Of a stretch of 64,000 bases of DNA, positions 42,863 through 53,120 are shown one piece after another. This DNA is from Loripinus fragilis. Taxonomy: Eukaryota; Mollusca; Bivalvia; Lucinida; Lucinidae. Location: positions 58,118,811 through 58,182,810 of the forward strand of contig OZ026522.1 of assembly GCA_964019695.1 (NCBI GenBank), written 5' to 3'. Below the pieces are notes generated by a model, which saw only the letters and a list, made by a program, of their open reading frames with translations, had not been told where the DNA came from and searched no databases. The translations under genes were made by a program, and so were the position numbers. Within the stretch, counting starts at the first letter, position 1. Every line of letters starts with the position of its first letter.

Positions 42863-43289
42863 TGCATACTCTGTAACTATGAACATTTTTCGACAATTTT
42901 TATTTTCTTTTTTAATCATTTGAAAAAGTAGAATTAAGCTATGTTTTCACAATTAAAAAGTTCAGTACAGCTGAAAACTGCATGGAAAAAGGAATTATCT
43001 TATCAAATAGGTGTCTTTTTCTCTTATTGGTAATTATTTGCGTCCCTCCAATAATTCTAGACCGTTGAATTTTAACATAAATGCAGCTGTTTTGATAGTG
43101 ATAACTTGTTAAGATTTACGCAAATGGTAAAATTGTTACCTGCATTTGAGTATTTTTACTGTGTTCTTGAAAAATAAAAACATTATTTTTAAAATTAGAA
43201 GATCAAAAGTTACAGACTATGCAGCTTTAACTAAAGGCCTGTACACATATCAGCACCTTTGTAAAGTATGATAGCTAACTACAGTACAG
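42863..43289. other. No feature recognised
   Basis: Unassigned AT-rich intron. Confidence 0.35.
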
Positions 43290-43920
43290 TGAAAGTAAGT
43301 AAGGGTGCAAAGATCAGGAATCGATACAATCAAGTACCACACCTGACCCAGGATACCAATGGGAAAGTGACAAACTCATAGTTAGACACCACAAACAAGA
43401 GCCAAGAGGTCAGCCCTTTTCTAGCAGGTAAGCACATATAAACAGATGCCCACAAAGACATAGCAAACACAAGACAGAACAAAAACATAAAAGATCCACA
43501 AAAGAAGTACCACCTTGGAACGGTCAGTAAAATATTTTACTGGAGGGCTTAAACCAGTTTAACGGCGCCAACCTCACCCTTAATTCAGATGTGGATCAAG
43601 ACACATAGATATTTGGTTTGCAGGAAAGACCCCTAACTTATCAATGCATCATCTCCTAAAACATATAGATCAAGATATAACAAGGAGATAAAGCAAAGAT
43701 AAGGACTTAACAGTAAATAAAACTGAATACAGGAGCAAAAGAAATCCAACAGGTAAACCCCGGTGGGCCCGACAAACAGCCAAAGCGTCAGGCCCCTACC
43801 ATCTCATCAATAGATAAGCCTTTAAGTCGGAACCGTCATAGAGTCTGAAGTCCGACCCACCGGCTTCAATTAAAGAGGAAAGCAAGGTCCCTTTATAACA
43901 CTATGTCTGGTGTCCATTAA
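43290..43920. repeat. Unclassified dispersed repeat, less AT-rich than its surroundings
   Basis: The first roughly 63 bp (TGAAAGTAAGTAAGGGTGCA to ACCTGACCCAGGA) also occur at 11244-11307. The rest ('CAACCTCACCCTTAATTCAG', 'CCGGTGGGCCCGACAAACAG', 'GTCCGACCCACCGGCTTC') has no second copy here. Base composition differs from the neighbours. It may be a UTR or LTR piece of a retroelement. No ORF. Confidence 0.5.
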
Positions 43921-43946
43921 ATAAGTAAATGGATCGTGTTATAAGT

Positions 43947-44134
43947 TGTTTGTTTGATTTGATTCATTACGTCCCAGTCAACAATTTTTCAGTTATGTCG
44001 GGGCGGGTCTTCCAGGGTTGAACCAGTACTAAGCAAGGATAAATGAGTCTTGCTCAAGAATACAACACAGAGATGCTGGTGAGGCTCAAACCAGGGGCCC
44101 CTCGGTATCCACTCAAGCACTCTACCACTCCTCA
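43947..44134 (-). mobile_element. SINE-1 copy, minus strand, with 10-bp target duplication
   Basis: The tail (TGTTTGTTTGATTTGATTC on +), 'GTCGGGGCGGGTCTTCCAGG' and the head ending 'AAGCACTCTACCACTC' are present. TGTTATAAGT flanks it at 43937-43946 and 44135-44144. Confidence 0.9.
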
Positions 44135-44307
44135 TGTTATAAGTGAATTGTGTTATATACGGACAATTTTACAAAGGAATTTTTGGAAAAATGTATATTT
44201 TTTCCTATGATTCCTTTGTAAAATTCCATTGTTAAAAAAAATTTGGGAGCCACAACATGACTGTGTTTTATCCACATTCAATGTATTATAAAGGGAATAC
44301 AGTGATG

Positions 44308-44470
44308 ATAATACTTGCAAACAGTTTCGACCTTGATCATGACAGAAATGTTCAGTCTGATCCAAACCGTTTGACACACTGATAGTGTCCCAGAAAGATT
44401 ATAAAAAAAAGTCTGAGCAGGCGATAACAAAAGCACATTAAACATTACCCAGCATGCAACCAACCAGGAG
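44308..44470. mobile_element. MITE-B fragment
   Basis: 'GCAAACAGTTTCGACCTTGA' with 'AATGTTCAGTCTGATCC' and 'CATTACCCAGCATGC' fit the core and right arm of MITE-B. Confidence 0.6.
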
Positions 44471-44582
44471 TCGGATTGATTATTATCTTTTATGGTTTGC
44501 AAAGACAGTATAAACTTTGCATGCTTTTTTATAAATTTTACCCCAATAAACCCCAGTCTACATTCTGAGCAACTGGTCCGGA

Positions 44583-44838
<256 letters not shown>

Positions 44839-44850
44839 CACATATTACCT

Positions 44851-45595
44851 TAACCCTTTACCTCATAGAGATGCCTTTTATCACTTTTGCAAACAGAGCA
44901 GACCAAGATCAGGAAGCTCATGTAAGAGCTGCCTGATCAGGGTCTACTCTGTTTGCTTATGGAAATAAGATTAGATATGATCCTACACTATTGGATCTGA
45001 CAAGTAGTTTCTTTGTTCTATGTACAAATGTGAAATTTTGTTTATATAATCAGGGTGGGTAGTCACGTGGTTTTTGCTTGGATACACTGTACGGATGTTG
45101 GAATACACTGTACGGACATTCAGATCGAATCTATGTTTTCTCATCTATACCCATGAAGTTATACACCATTTTCCAGCCCACATTTTCCCCTATCAAACGC
45201 TACCAGGATAGCATCTTTAAGCTTCTTACTTTGAGTACTAACTCTGTCACAAATGTTGTCCGTACAGCTTATTTCCAAATTCAGGCCCGATCTTCGCCGC
45301 TTAAAAATTTGTGACAGAGTCTGTACTCAAAGTAAGAAGCTTTATGAGGATATCCTGGCATCGTTAGATCGGGAAAAATGGGGGCTGGAAAATGGTGTAT
45401 AACTTTCTGTGTAAAGATGAAAAAAAACACGCAGAACTATCTACTTACTTTTGCTTAAAACATCGGTGTGGAAAGAAGTCCACCATTTTTCCGTACAGTG
45501 TATCCTAACAGAAACCACGCGACTACCCACCCTGATAATTATTCATAGTGGGTGGAGCTTAGTATGAATATTCATGAAGGAAAGGGTTAAAAAAA
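44851..45595. mobile_element. MITE-like element (AACCCTTTACC ends) with a nested foldback
   Basis: 'TAACCCTTTACCTCATAGAG' and 'GAAGGAAAGGGTTAA' are inverted. The core 'AAGCTCATGTAAGAGCTGCC' lies within 'CAGAGCAGACC' and 'GGTCTACTCTG'. The foldback at 45051-45534 interrupts it. Confidence 0.6.
45051..45534. mobile_element. 484-bp foldback element with 5-bp target duplication
   Basis: The ends are CAGGGTGGGTAGTCACGTGG and CGCGACTACCCACCCTG. ATAAT lies at both flanks (45046-45050, 45535-45539). The arms pair over about 200 bp, for example 'AAGCTTCTTACTTTGAGTAC' with 'GTACTCAAAGTAAGAAGCTT'. The 78-codon ORF inside is not coding. Confidence 0.85.
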
Positions 45596-46309
45596 GGTAA
45601 TCAGCCCTTGGTGAACTATATGAGGATGTGATGCAAATAGACTTATATGAATTTAAAGTATTATTTTTCTTGCTTTTATGTTAACAGCAATAGCATGCAT
45701 TGGTCTAGACGTTTTAAATCTTTTTAATGTGCGCTTTTAGCCTTTCTTAATTTCGCTTTTATGGTGCTTCCTTAATTTCTCTTGCCTGAGTGACAATCGT
45801 AAAATCACTTCACCATAATTCATTCATCTTTTGTACTGCCAATTTTCAATTTGCATTGAAACTATTATCATCTGTCTTGTTAGAATTCAACAAAACTTAT
45901 ATTTAAAAAAATTTCATTTCATATTTGAGCCAGAACTTATTGAAATAATGGCCCCAAATTTTATCTGAAAAGTCATTTGCTTTCTTCAAACCTTTCTTGG
46001 CACACTAAGCATTGGCCCACTTTTCTCCCACACAGTTCAAAGGAATTTAACTTAATTTTCTCCATCATATGAGCAGGCATTTGAAAACATTTGCCGATAA
46101 AAACAATAAAAATGCCCTTACTAAAAGTCCCTACGTAGGAAAAAAACTCGTAGAACAGCCAGTCCACGTATATAGATATAGTGATGCAAAAACTTTGTTT
46201 CGATCTCGGCCAAATATATATATATATATATACGATCTTTACTTGAAATATCGCAATTAACACAATTTAGTGATAGTTCCTAGGTTTACCATCCTGTGTA
46301 TCATGTTCA
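45596..46309. other. Intron, no feature recognised; (TA)n at ~46217-46231
   Basis: A short TATATA run is the only structure seen. Confidence 0.4.
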
Positions 46310-46383
46310 TGAAAAGTGTGGATCCAGATCAGCTGGCTTCATTAGAAGCCAGCTGATCTGGATCTACACTGTTTTCAAAAGAG
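46310..46383. mobile_element. MITE-I core hairpin
   Basis: 'GTGTGGATCCAGATCAGCTG' pairs with 'CAGCTGATCTGGATCTACAC'. Related to 47735 and 48128. Confidence 0.7.
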
Positions 46384-46450
46384 GGTATAGAATTCTGATT
46401 TTTTTTTATATGCACCTACAGTAGTGCACTTATTTCAAGTCAAATACGAT

Positions 46451-46658
46451 ACTGTAAAACCTGTCTTAAGCGGCCCCTAAAAAGAAGACCAAAAATTGTT
46501 TTTCAAGACCAATTATCCCTTAATGCAGGTCAAAAGTATTGCAGAATGCTCCAAGGGGAGCATTCTGCAATACTTTGGACCTTCATTAAGCTACCATTTG
46601 TCATTAAGTTCTATGTTTTAACTATTTTTGAGTGACCGCTTCAGACAGGTTTTACTGT
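46451..46658. mobile_element. MITE-F copy just upstream of a FOCAD exon
   Basis: ACTGTAAAACCTGTCTTAAG to AGACAGGTTTTACTGTGG, with the 'GCAGAATGCTCC' and 'GGAGCATTCTGC' hairpin. It ends 43 bp before the exon at 46702, so the branch point must be in the last 43 bp or in the MITE. Confidence 0.9.
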
Positions 46659-46701
46659 GGTTATAACAATTGCTAATTTGAAGATTTTCTCTACTTTTCA
46701 G

Positions 46702-46908
46702 ATTTTCTCAAAACCAACCTTGTTTGAAGCAAGCCAGTTTTGCTGTGATCTTCTTAGACTACCGCTAGACTGTCCAAGTTTGTCTGGTTCCTGTGTGAGG
46801 ACTCTTGTCAGTTTCTCCCTGACCTTAGTGGGCAGATGTATCACCACCAACATTAGTTTCAGTTCACTCACCCATCAGATTTTAGTGTTGGGGAGAAAAT
46901 ATCCAGAG
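46702..46908 (+). CDS. FOCAD: FOCAD-like exon
   Basis: A 207-nt phase 0-0 exon (69 codons) between acceptor CTACTTTTCAG and donor GTATTC. The translation includes FSKPTLFEASQFCCDLLRLP, then SLTLVGRCITTNISFSSL and LVLGRKYPE. It is rich in Leu and Cys and is predicted to be all-helical. The opening fits the focadhesin stretch with the order F-x-K then LQLL (recalled, moderate similarity). The match is weaker than for the earlier exons, but the frame, exon borders and lack of any repeat similarity support it. A MITE-F copy ends 43 bp before the exon, inside the acceptor region. An (ATC)n tract begins about 40 bp downstream. Confidence 0.78.
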
Positions 46909-46945
46909 GTATTCACTTGATTATATCTTGGTGTTATGATTGTTT

Positions 46946-46946
<1 letters not shown>

Positions 46947-47019
<73 letters not shown>

Positions 47020-47065
47020 ACATCATCATCACCACCACCATCATCATCATCATCATCACCACCAC

Positions 47066-47103
<38 letters not shown>

Positions 47104-47271
47104 CCGCCGCTGTTATCGTCACCATCATCATTATCATCATCATACGCCATTACCCCTGCCTCATACGCCATTACCCCTGCCGCAGTCGTTGTCATCGTCA
47201 TCATTATCACCAACATAGCTATCATCATCATCTTCATCATCATTATTATCATCATCATCATCATCATCATT
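46947..47271. repeat. (ATC)n microsatellite with ACC and GCC variants
   Basis: About 325 bp of ATC-type repeats including CACCACCACC blocks and a duplicated 'ATACGCCATTACCCCTGCC' pair at 47142-47181. The long Ile, His, Met and Asp runs in ORFs here come only from the repeat. Confidence 0.95.
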
Positions 47272-47464
47272 GGAGAGTACTGTGACTCAGTGGTAGAGTG
47301 CTTGACTCAGATTGAGGGGTTGCGGGTTTAAGCCTCACTGGAGGCACTGCATTGTGTCCTTGAGCGCTTTATCCTCTGCTTAGTACTGGTTCAACCCAGG
47401 AAGATCTGTCCCGACATGAATGAAAAACTGTTGACTGGGATTTAAAGTTTCAAGCCAAACAAAA
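47272..47464 (+). mobile_element. SINE-1 copy inside the (ATC)n tract
   Basis: 'GTGACTCAGTGGTAGAGTGC', B box 'GGGTTTAAGCCTCACTGG', and 'GACTGGGATTTAAAGTTTC' are present. ATC repeats resume right after it (47465-47500), so it inserted in the tract. The core 'CTTGAGCAAGACAC' is shortened. Confidence 0.85.
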
Positions 47465-47500
47465 TCATTATCATCACCATCATTGTCGTCATCAGCATCA

Positions 47501-47734
47501 AGTCAAGGTTTCAGTCACAGACTCCACTTTCATAAGGGGTGGTTAAAGGTCACCTATTTGATAGTCATCAGTATTTGAGGGATCTAATATGCAGCCTTTA
47601 TTAACCTGTTTGAATGCCAATGAAGAGGGACCACTTTCTCTGAAAATAAATTTATCTTAACCTTGTAATGCAGAATATTTTTATGTACTGCACTCCTCCC
47701 CAATTTTTATCTTGTTAAACTTCAGTATATTCCA
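47501..47734. other. No feature recognised
   Basis: Unassigned intron. Confidence 0.35.
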
Positions 47735-48127
47735 GTTGTAAGCATATACTTTCAATCAGAGTGGAAAACAGTGTAGATCCTGATCAGATGACTTTGTCAG
47801 AGGCCATCTGATCTGGATCTACACTGTTTTAAAAAACAGGGGTGATAAAGTTCAGGATTAATCAGGATTTCCTGATTGAGCACTCTAAGATCAAATTTTA
47901 TTATTGCTGTAATTTGTTATCAAAACCTATCATGATCTTTAAATCAGATATTTACTATAAGATAAGCTTAAACTGATTGTTTTCTATGTATGTTTTGTTC
48001 TTTTAAACATTTTATTGGTGATTTCTGAACATTTTTAGCCAAGTTCAGGATTGAGCTGAAAGATTTTCCTGATTGAGAATCTTGGACTGTTACCACCCCT
48101 GAAAAAAAGGATTAATCTAGGCTCAGC
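47735..48127. mobile_element. MITE-I copy split by a CAGGGGTG element
   Basis: 'GTAAGCATATACTTTCAATC' and the hairpin 'GTGTAGATCCTGATCAGATG' with 'CATCTGATCTGGATCTACAC' form the left part. 'GGATTAATCTAGGCTCAGCC' after 48101 is the right part. Confidence 0.75.
47837..48101. mobile_element. 265-bp element with CAGGGGTG ends
   Basis: CAGGGGTGATAA and TTACCACCCCTG are the ends. Sub-terminal 'CAGGATTAATCAGGATTTCC' and 'CAGGATTGAGCTGAAAGATT' are related. It is inserted in an A-run of MITE-I, so any target duplication is hidden. Confidence 0.8.
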
Positions 48128-48262
48128 CGGTTGTAAGCATATACTTTCAATCAGAGTGGAAAATAGTGTAGATCCTGATCAGACGGTTTCATCAGAGGCC
48201 ATCTGATCTGGATCTACACTGTTTTAAAAAAAAAGATAAATCCAGGCTCAGCAGGATAAGGG
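48128..48262. mobile_element. MITE-I copy, second in tandem
   Basis: Repeats 'GTAAGCATATACTTTCAATC' and the same hairpin as 47735, then 'AAATCCAGGCTCAGCAGGAT'. Confidence 0.8.
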
Positions 48263-48449
48263 TAAAAACTTAAAACAGGAGCCCATTCATTATAGTTTAT
48301 AATTAGTTTGCCAACAAATCTCATTAGCAAATCAAGACTTCATTTGCAAATAACACCGTTTTAAGGGATTTAAAATGTGAAACAAATGTTTAATTTAGTT
48401 GCTGCATCTCACTGCAGGTGCTGCTGAAACCATTTCTGCACATTATATT
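48263..48449. other. No feature recognised
   Basis: Unassigned intron. Confidence 0.3.
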
Positions 48450-48704
48450 TGGGCCTCGACGCGAGAAAACCAGTCTTCGGGGTTTGTGAACTACAAAGGG
48501 GCAGACCAGCCTGCCCATCCGCATAGTCTGATCAGCGCCTTTGTTTTTCGCCTTTTGGAAATTTTCATATCCAAACTTGCTATACAAATATAATGTATAA
48601 GCAAAATTTCAACTTTATAGCTAGTCCCTGTAACTAAGGAGACTGGTTTGAATCTCACTTTGTCGGAAACCCCGAAGACAGGTTTTGTCGCATCGCGGCC
48701 CATT
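48450..48704. mobile_element. MITE-D full copy
   Basis: TGGGCCTCGACGCGAGAAAA to GTTTTGTCGCATCGCGGCCCA, with 'GCAGACCAGCCTGCCCATCC' inside. Confidence 0.85.
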
Positions 48705-48773
48705 TGGCACTGTAGAAGAAGTGGGATTATGTCAGACATGAGTATCATTAGAAGCAGGGCTTAAAACTTTCAC

Positions 48774-49557
48774 TAATTCCTCGGTTACATTTGCCTTCCG
48801 ATGAGTTTACGATGCCCGTAGGATGTCCAAATCACCCTTTCTGTGCAACCTCGGCAGGGAGACAGTGCAATCAAAGTACGAACTCATGGGGGTTGTAGTC
48901 TCTACGATTTTGTTTAACTGGGCACTATGACAAATTTGGAAAAATCGCAAGCCGTAGCCCATAGACACATCGCCCGATCCCCATATGGGCACCGCACGCT
49001 GATTGTGAGGACAACACAAGATTTTAGGCAGTTATTTGGGCCAAAAAATAGTCGTTATGGGAGGGCAGTGGCTCAGTGGTAGAGTGCTTGACTCGAGACC
49101 GAAGGGCCCCGGGTTCGAGCCTCACCGGCGTCACTTCGTTGTGATCCTTGAGCAAGACACAATTATCCTAGCTTAGTACTGGTTCATCACAGGAAGACCC
49201 GTCCCTATATAACTGAAAGATTGTTGATGGGACGTAAATAATAAAATAAAAAAAAAAATCGTAGGCTCTTGAGATAATCGTAGGGAACCCACAAGGACAT
49301 TACACGCACAATTTCTATGGGGAGTCTGTGAAGGTTACACGATGACTGCAGGATGAATGCGGTTTCTATATGATCTCGGCAAGGCCTCTGTAAGGTTTTG
49401 TTTGGTCTGTTACTGAAAGAAATTGTATGGTGATTGTAAAAAATGTAAACACATACGTCGTAGCTTGAAGCCACCAATGATGTCTAAGAAATTGTACGGA
49501 AAATAGTAGACAAATAAATTGTAGGACGCCCATGGCAAATGTAACCGAGGCATTAGG
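48774..49557. mobile_element. Inverted-ended element (CCTCGGTTACATTTGCC) with nested SINE-1
   Basis: CTAATTCCTCGGTTACATTT with GCC faces GGCAAATGTAACCGAGGCAT with TAG, about 22 bp each. Without the SINE-1 it is about 585 bp. Related words ('CGTAGG', 'TGTCCAAATC') recur inside. No transposase. Confidence 0.85.
49060..49258 (+). mobile_element. SINE-1 copy nested in the 48774 element
   Basis: GGAGGGCAGTGGCTCAGTGG, B box 'GGGTTCGAGCCTCACCGG', 'TTGATGGGACGTAAATAAT' and a long A-rich tail. Confidence 0.9.
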
Positions 49558-49799
49558 AAACTAAAAAGACTAAAACGGCATATATGAAAATAGAACAAAA
49601 CCAACAAATTACAATGTGTACCAAGTGAAGACTCTGATCAGCCTGGACACCATAATTTTCTGTTACGCTCTTATCTGGGGGCCTGAAAAGGTAACCCTTA
49701 AAACAGGTATAAAGAACATTAAGCACAACTGACCTTAGCATATAATTTTTGCTAAAAATTCAGCAACAAAAATTCAGTGTTTACAATAATTGGCTTATT
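49558..49799. other. No feature recognised
   Basis: Unassigned intron. Confidence 0.3.
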
Positions 49800-49915
49800 A
49801 CGCTCTTTGTTAACCTGGTACTCTGGCAAACAGTGAAGACCTAGATGAAATGCTGCAAAATGTGACATTTCGTCAGGGTCTACACTATTGGATAAGATAA
49901 TTAGCCACCTCTTGA
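49800..49915. mobile_element. Palindromic MITE copy (family of 4566)
   Basis: 'CAGTGAAGACCTAGATGAAA' faces 'ATTTCGTCAGGGTCTACAC'. Confidence 0.6.
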
Positions 49916-50127
49916 TCATAAATCCATTAACAGTCAAATAGTCAACATCTACTGCTTCACCCTAAGCTAATCTCTCTAATTTGATTGGCTGGTCAGAAAT
50001 TACCTTGGAAATAAATGACAGCTCTTATCAGCTCAGTTACCATGCTGCTTATCAGCTATCAGTTCAGTGGTCTTATCTAATCTGACGGTAGATAAGATCC
50101 TCCCAATTACTGCCTCATTTAGAAGCC

Positions 50128-50352
50128 ACTCAAGTGGCAGATCCAAACGGGGTTCGGGGAGTTCACTCGAACCCCCCTCCATGCTCCCCCCTTTTAAATA
50201 TCCTATAAAAATGAAATAATTTGGTCTCAGTGAGACCAAATTATTTTATTTTTATGGGATATTTAAGAAAAATGAGATAAAATCAGTAAAGCCAACCCCC
50301 ACACCTTTATACATTCGAACCTCCTTTCCACAAATTCTGGATCCGCCCCTGC
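50128..50352. mobile_element. MITE-H full copy
   Basis: 'GGCAGATCCAAACGGGGTTC' to 'CTGGATCCGCCCCTG'. The central palindrome 'TTTGGTCTCAGTGAGACCAA' has long A/T arms. Confidence 0.85.
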
Positions 50353-50549
50353 ACTCCCCTGTTGGGGATCCAGGAATCCTTGCTGCTTGCTATTTGTTGT
50401 TGTTGAAATTTTCCAGTATTAAGTTTTCTACAGAGCGATTAACAAAGGGACTGATTAGCACAGGCTGGTCTTAGCTATTGTTATAAACATGTAACAAAAT
50501 CAATTTTTATTGTTACAGTAGCAATGATGCCCATATCCTAGCACCACAG

Positions 50550-50745
50550 GTTTAGATAAACAAAAATTTTGAGCATAAAATTGTAAATATTTTCTTATCC
50601 CTCACTTTTAACATATGTTTTGGATGCTCAAAAGAACCGTCTCAATAAAAGAACCATCTCATTGAGACGGTTTGTTTGAGTACCCACAACATATGTTTTG
50701 GTTGAGAAATAAGAAAATATTATTTTGGAAAGCACTCTTAGCTAA
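50550..50745. mobile_element. MITE-E copy
   Basis: 'TTTTGGATGCTCAAAAGAAC' with 'CCGTCTC' faces 'GAGACGGTTTGTTTGAGTAC'. The outer 'TTTAGATAAACAAAAATTTT' is typical. Confidence 0.8.
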
Positions 50746-50778
50746 AGAGAAACCAATCACGTAGCTATAGAGTGATTT

Positions 50779-51001
50779 GAGCCATGACGTGTGAATTCTA
50801 ACAATGTGACATTTTTGACATTGGTAGACTCAGACAAGCATATGCAGCGTCCTTTTAAGCTTAGAAACTCCAAATGAAGTTCAATCAGTAGCTTTACACT
50901 CATAGAATATTCAAGTGACTAGCAAATACTCTGATCAGACTGCGCATATGTGAAGGCTGATCTGAGAGTTAGCTGGTTGCACATACCACATTGTTGGAAA
51001 T
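50779..51001. mobile_element. MITE-C copy
   Basis: 'TGAGCCATGACGTGTGAATT' with 'CTAACAATGTGAC' to 'CATACCACATTGTTGGAAAT'. Confidence 0.8.
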
Positions 51002-51409
51002 AGTTGGTTAATTGATTTTTGTGTATTGAGGAGAAATACATCTCCTAAGATGAGCATGGTGGGTCGAAGGCCAGTCAAGGGAAATGTAATTTTGGAAAGC
51101 ATTAGATGAAAATTGCTTTCCCTTGTTCAGTGAGAGCCACTAGGTGGCGCTGTTGTTTAGCTTTCGCTTTTTTGGGAGGTACCCAGATATTGTGATTTAA
51201 TTCTTCATTCAGCTGAAGAGCGACCAATTAAATACACATTGATTGTTTTTTTGAAAATGGTAAGCTAGGCAATGTTTTTCAACATATTGTTATATGTAGA
51301 TAAGTTAGTGATGGTAAAAATCTTATGCCATGACATTTGTTTGAGATGTGCCATATATATCTCCTCTGAAGGAAGTTAAGTGCTTATTGTCATATTTTAC
51401 TGCTTACAG
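51002..51409. other. Intron end with acceptor
   Basis: No repeat recognised. 'GTCATATTTTACTGCTTACAG' is the acceptor of the exon at 51410. Confidence 0.5.
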
Positions 51410-51497
51410 ACTCTTCAAGATGACACTAATCTCGCTGTGATTGGTCAGCTCATGATGGACACCTATTATCCTGACAATGCTAATCTCCTAAATATAG
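51410..51497 (+). CDS. FOCAD: FOCAD-like exon
   Basis: An 88-nt exon between acceptor TTTACTGCTTACAG and donor GTAGTA, entering in phase 0 and leaving one base into a codon. The translation includes TLQDDTNLAVIGQLMMDTYY and PDNANLLNI. It matches in character the focadhesin helix containing a V-x-x-IG-x-x-L core followed by an N-L segment (recalled). It splices in frame to the exon at 46702. A palindromic MITE-J copy begins 36 bp downstream. No later exon could be supported; the gene should continue beyond 64000. Confidence 0.75.
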
Positions 51498-51533
51498 GTA
51501 GTATATCATGTGGTCATTAACCCTCAGCTTGCC

Positions 51534-51729
51534 CACACCGTGTTGTGGCAATCGAAAACGTTAATACTATCGACGAATGTCGATCAAAAATCGTTAGAAA
51601 TAGAGTTTTCGATTGCCATTTGTCGCCCAACTGGCGACAAATGGCAATCAAAAAACACTGTTTCTAGTGATTTTAGATCTGCACACGTTGATTGCTAAGA
51701 GCATTTTGGATTGCTGCCTACCCGGTGTG
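51534..51729. mobile_element. MITE-J copy downstream of a FOCAD exon
   Basis: CACACCGTGTTGTGGCAATC with GAAAAC faces ATTGCTGCCTACCCGGTGTG. The core hairpin is 'GATTGCCATTTGTCGCC' with 'GGCGACAAATGGCAATC'. A partial copy lies at 52896. Confidence 0.8.
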
Positions 51730-52071
51730 TTGCCGGTCATGACTTTTGTCATCTGCTCCTCTCATCTGCTTATGTTCTAAGGTAGCCTTATATATAAGGA
51801 GCAGTCTGATCAGAGCTCCATGAAAAAGAATCTAGTCTGAAGTGCACTTGAATATATACAAAAAATGTAAACTGTAGACGACAGTTTCAGGACATGGGCA
51901 TGATAAGGATTGATAGTCCTTAGTTGAAATGTCTTTCTAGGTTTAGCTAGCAAAGTTGTTTTTACTTGACTTTATTTTGTAGAAAAAACTCCACACAAGG
52001 CCTTTTAATTTTTGTTAGTAATCTTGGCGTACATAGTATTTTAGTGTATATGTATAATAAGCATAACATTT
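51730..52071. other. MITE-like fragment then unassigned intron
   Basis: 'GACTTTTGTCATCTGCTCCT' and 'AGGAGCAGTCTGATCAGAGC' around 51738-51820 recall MITE-A/B core words. The rest is unassigned. Confidence 0.4.
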
Positions 52072-52262
52072 GGAGCTCAGTGGTAGAGTGCTTGTCTCTA
52101 GATCTAGATGTTGATGGTTCGAGCCTTACCAGCATCACTGCGTTGTGTCCTTGAGCAAGACACATTAATCCTTGCTTTGTACTGGTTCAACCCAGGAAGA
52201 TCTGTGCCGACATAACTGAAAAGTTGTTTACTGGGATGTAAAGAATCAAATCAAACAAAAGC
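52072..52262 (+). mobile_element. SINE-1 copy (subtype with CTCTAGATC)
   Basis: GGAGCTCAGTGGTAGAGTGC, then 'TTGTCTCTAGATCTAGATGT' in place of the usual 'TTGACTCGAGACCGA', then the normal B box, core and tail. The flanks 'AAGCATAACAT' and 'AAGCATAGCAT' are a likely 11-bp duplication with one mismatch. Confidence 0.85.
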
Positions 52263-52593
52263 ATAGCATCTTTTTTTCTGAAGAAGCCTGCTGATCGGGA
52301 TCAACACTGTTTTTCATGCAGCCTGATATATATGCAATTGAAATAGATAGAATTGTGTCGTTCGACTGACTGGAAATCAGAGTTGGATGTGGTGAATTAA
52401 TTTTGAGAGCATGACAATGGTTAATGTTATGATACAATTACAATGGAACAAATTGGTTTTAAAATTTTGTTTTCCTTCAACTATTACATGCTAAGAATTA
52501 TAGTATGTTCTGTGGTCTCATTGAGTTACTGCACAGCCTGCATTTGGTTTTGAAATTGTGTTATTCTTCAACTATTACATGCTTAGAATCGTG

Positions 52594-52853
52594 TTGGGAG
52601 CGCAGTGGCTCAGTGGAAGAGTGCTTGACTTGAGACTGAGGATCGATGTGTTCTAGCCTAACATTTGGAGTGCAGTGGTAGAGTACTTGTCTCTAGATCA
52701 AGGAGTTGATGGTTCGAGCCTCACTGGTGTCACTGCGTTGTGTCCTTGAGCAAGACACATTTATCCTTGCTTAGTAATAGTTCGACCCAGGAAGACCCAT
52801 CCCGACATAACTGAAAGATTGTTGACTGGGACGTAAAGAATCAAACAAACAAG
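52594..52853 (+). mobile_element. Chimeric double SINE-1
   Basis: A first head (GGGAGCGCAGTGGCTCAGTG to 'GTTCTAGCCT', 52594-52657) stops after the B box. It is followed by 'AACATTTGGAGTGCAGTGGT', a full SINE-1 of the CTCTAGATC subtype. The joint 'AACATTTGGAG' matches the 5' flank plus start of the copy at 52072. The second unit may therefore derive from that locus. Confidence 0.8.
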
Positions 52854-52895
52854 AATCATGGTTCTGTGGTCTCATTCAGTTACTGGTCAGCCTGC

Positions 52896-53038
52896 AAAAA
52901 AATCGAGAAACAGTGTTTTCGATTGCCATTTGTCGAACAACTGGTGACAAATGGCAATCAAATTTCTGTTTCTAAGGGTTTTTGATATTCGTTCATCAAT
53001 AGTACTAATGTTTTTGATTGCCGCCCACCCGGTGTGGC
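52896..53038. mobile_element. MITE-J fragment
   Basis: 'AACAGTGTTTTCGATTGCCA' with 'GGTGACAAATGGCAATC' to 'GATTGCCGCCCACCCGGTGT'. The left end is missing. Confidence 0.75.
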
Positions 53039-53120
53039 TATCCTTCAAGTATTGCATGTTTAGAATTGTATTCTAAATGTAGTTCCTGCACTACACATTC
53101 TGCATTGGTTTTAAATTGTC

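Larger units (their letters stand above)
52451..53120. repeat. Disrupted ~92-bp tandem array
   Basis: The unit 'CATTGGTTTTAAAATTTTGT', 'CTTCAACTATTACATGCTAA', 'TCTGTGGTCTCATTGAGTTA', 'CTGCACAGCCTGCA' starts at about 52451 and 52543. It resumes at 52855 after a SINE-1 block, and at about 53038 after a MITE-J piece. The array is thus broken by two later insertions. Confidence 0.75.

Noticed and set aside
46917..47285. ORFs coding poly-Ile, poly-His, poly-Met or poly-Asp
   Set aside because: Same cause: the second (ATC)n microsatellite.
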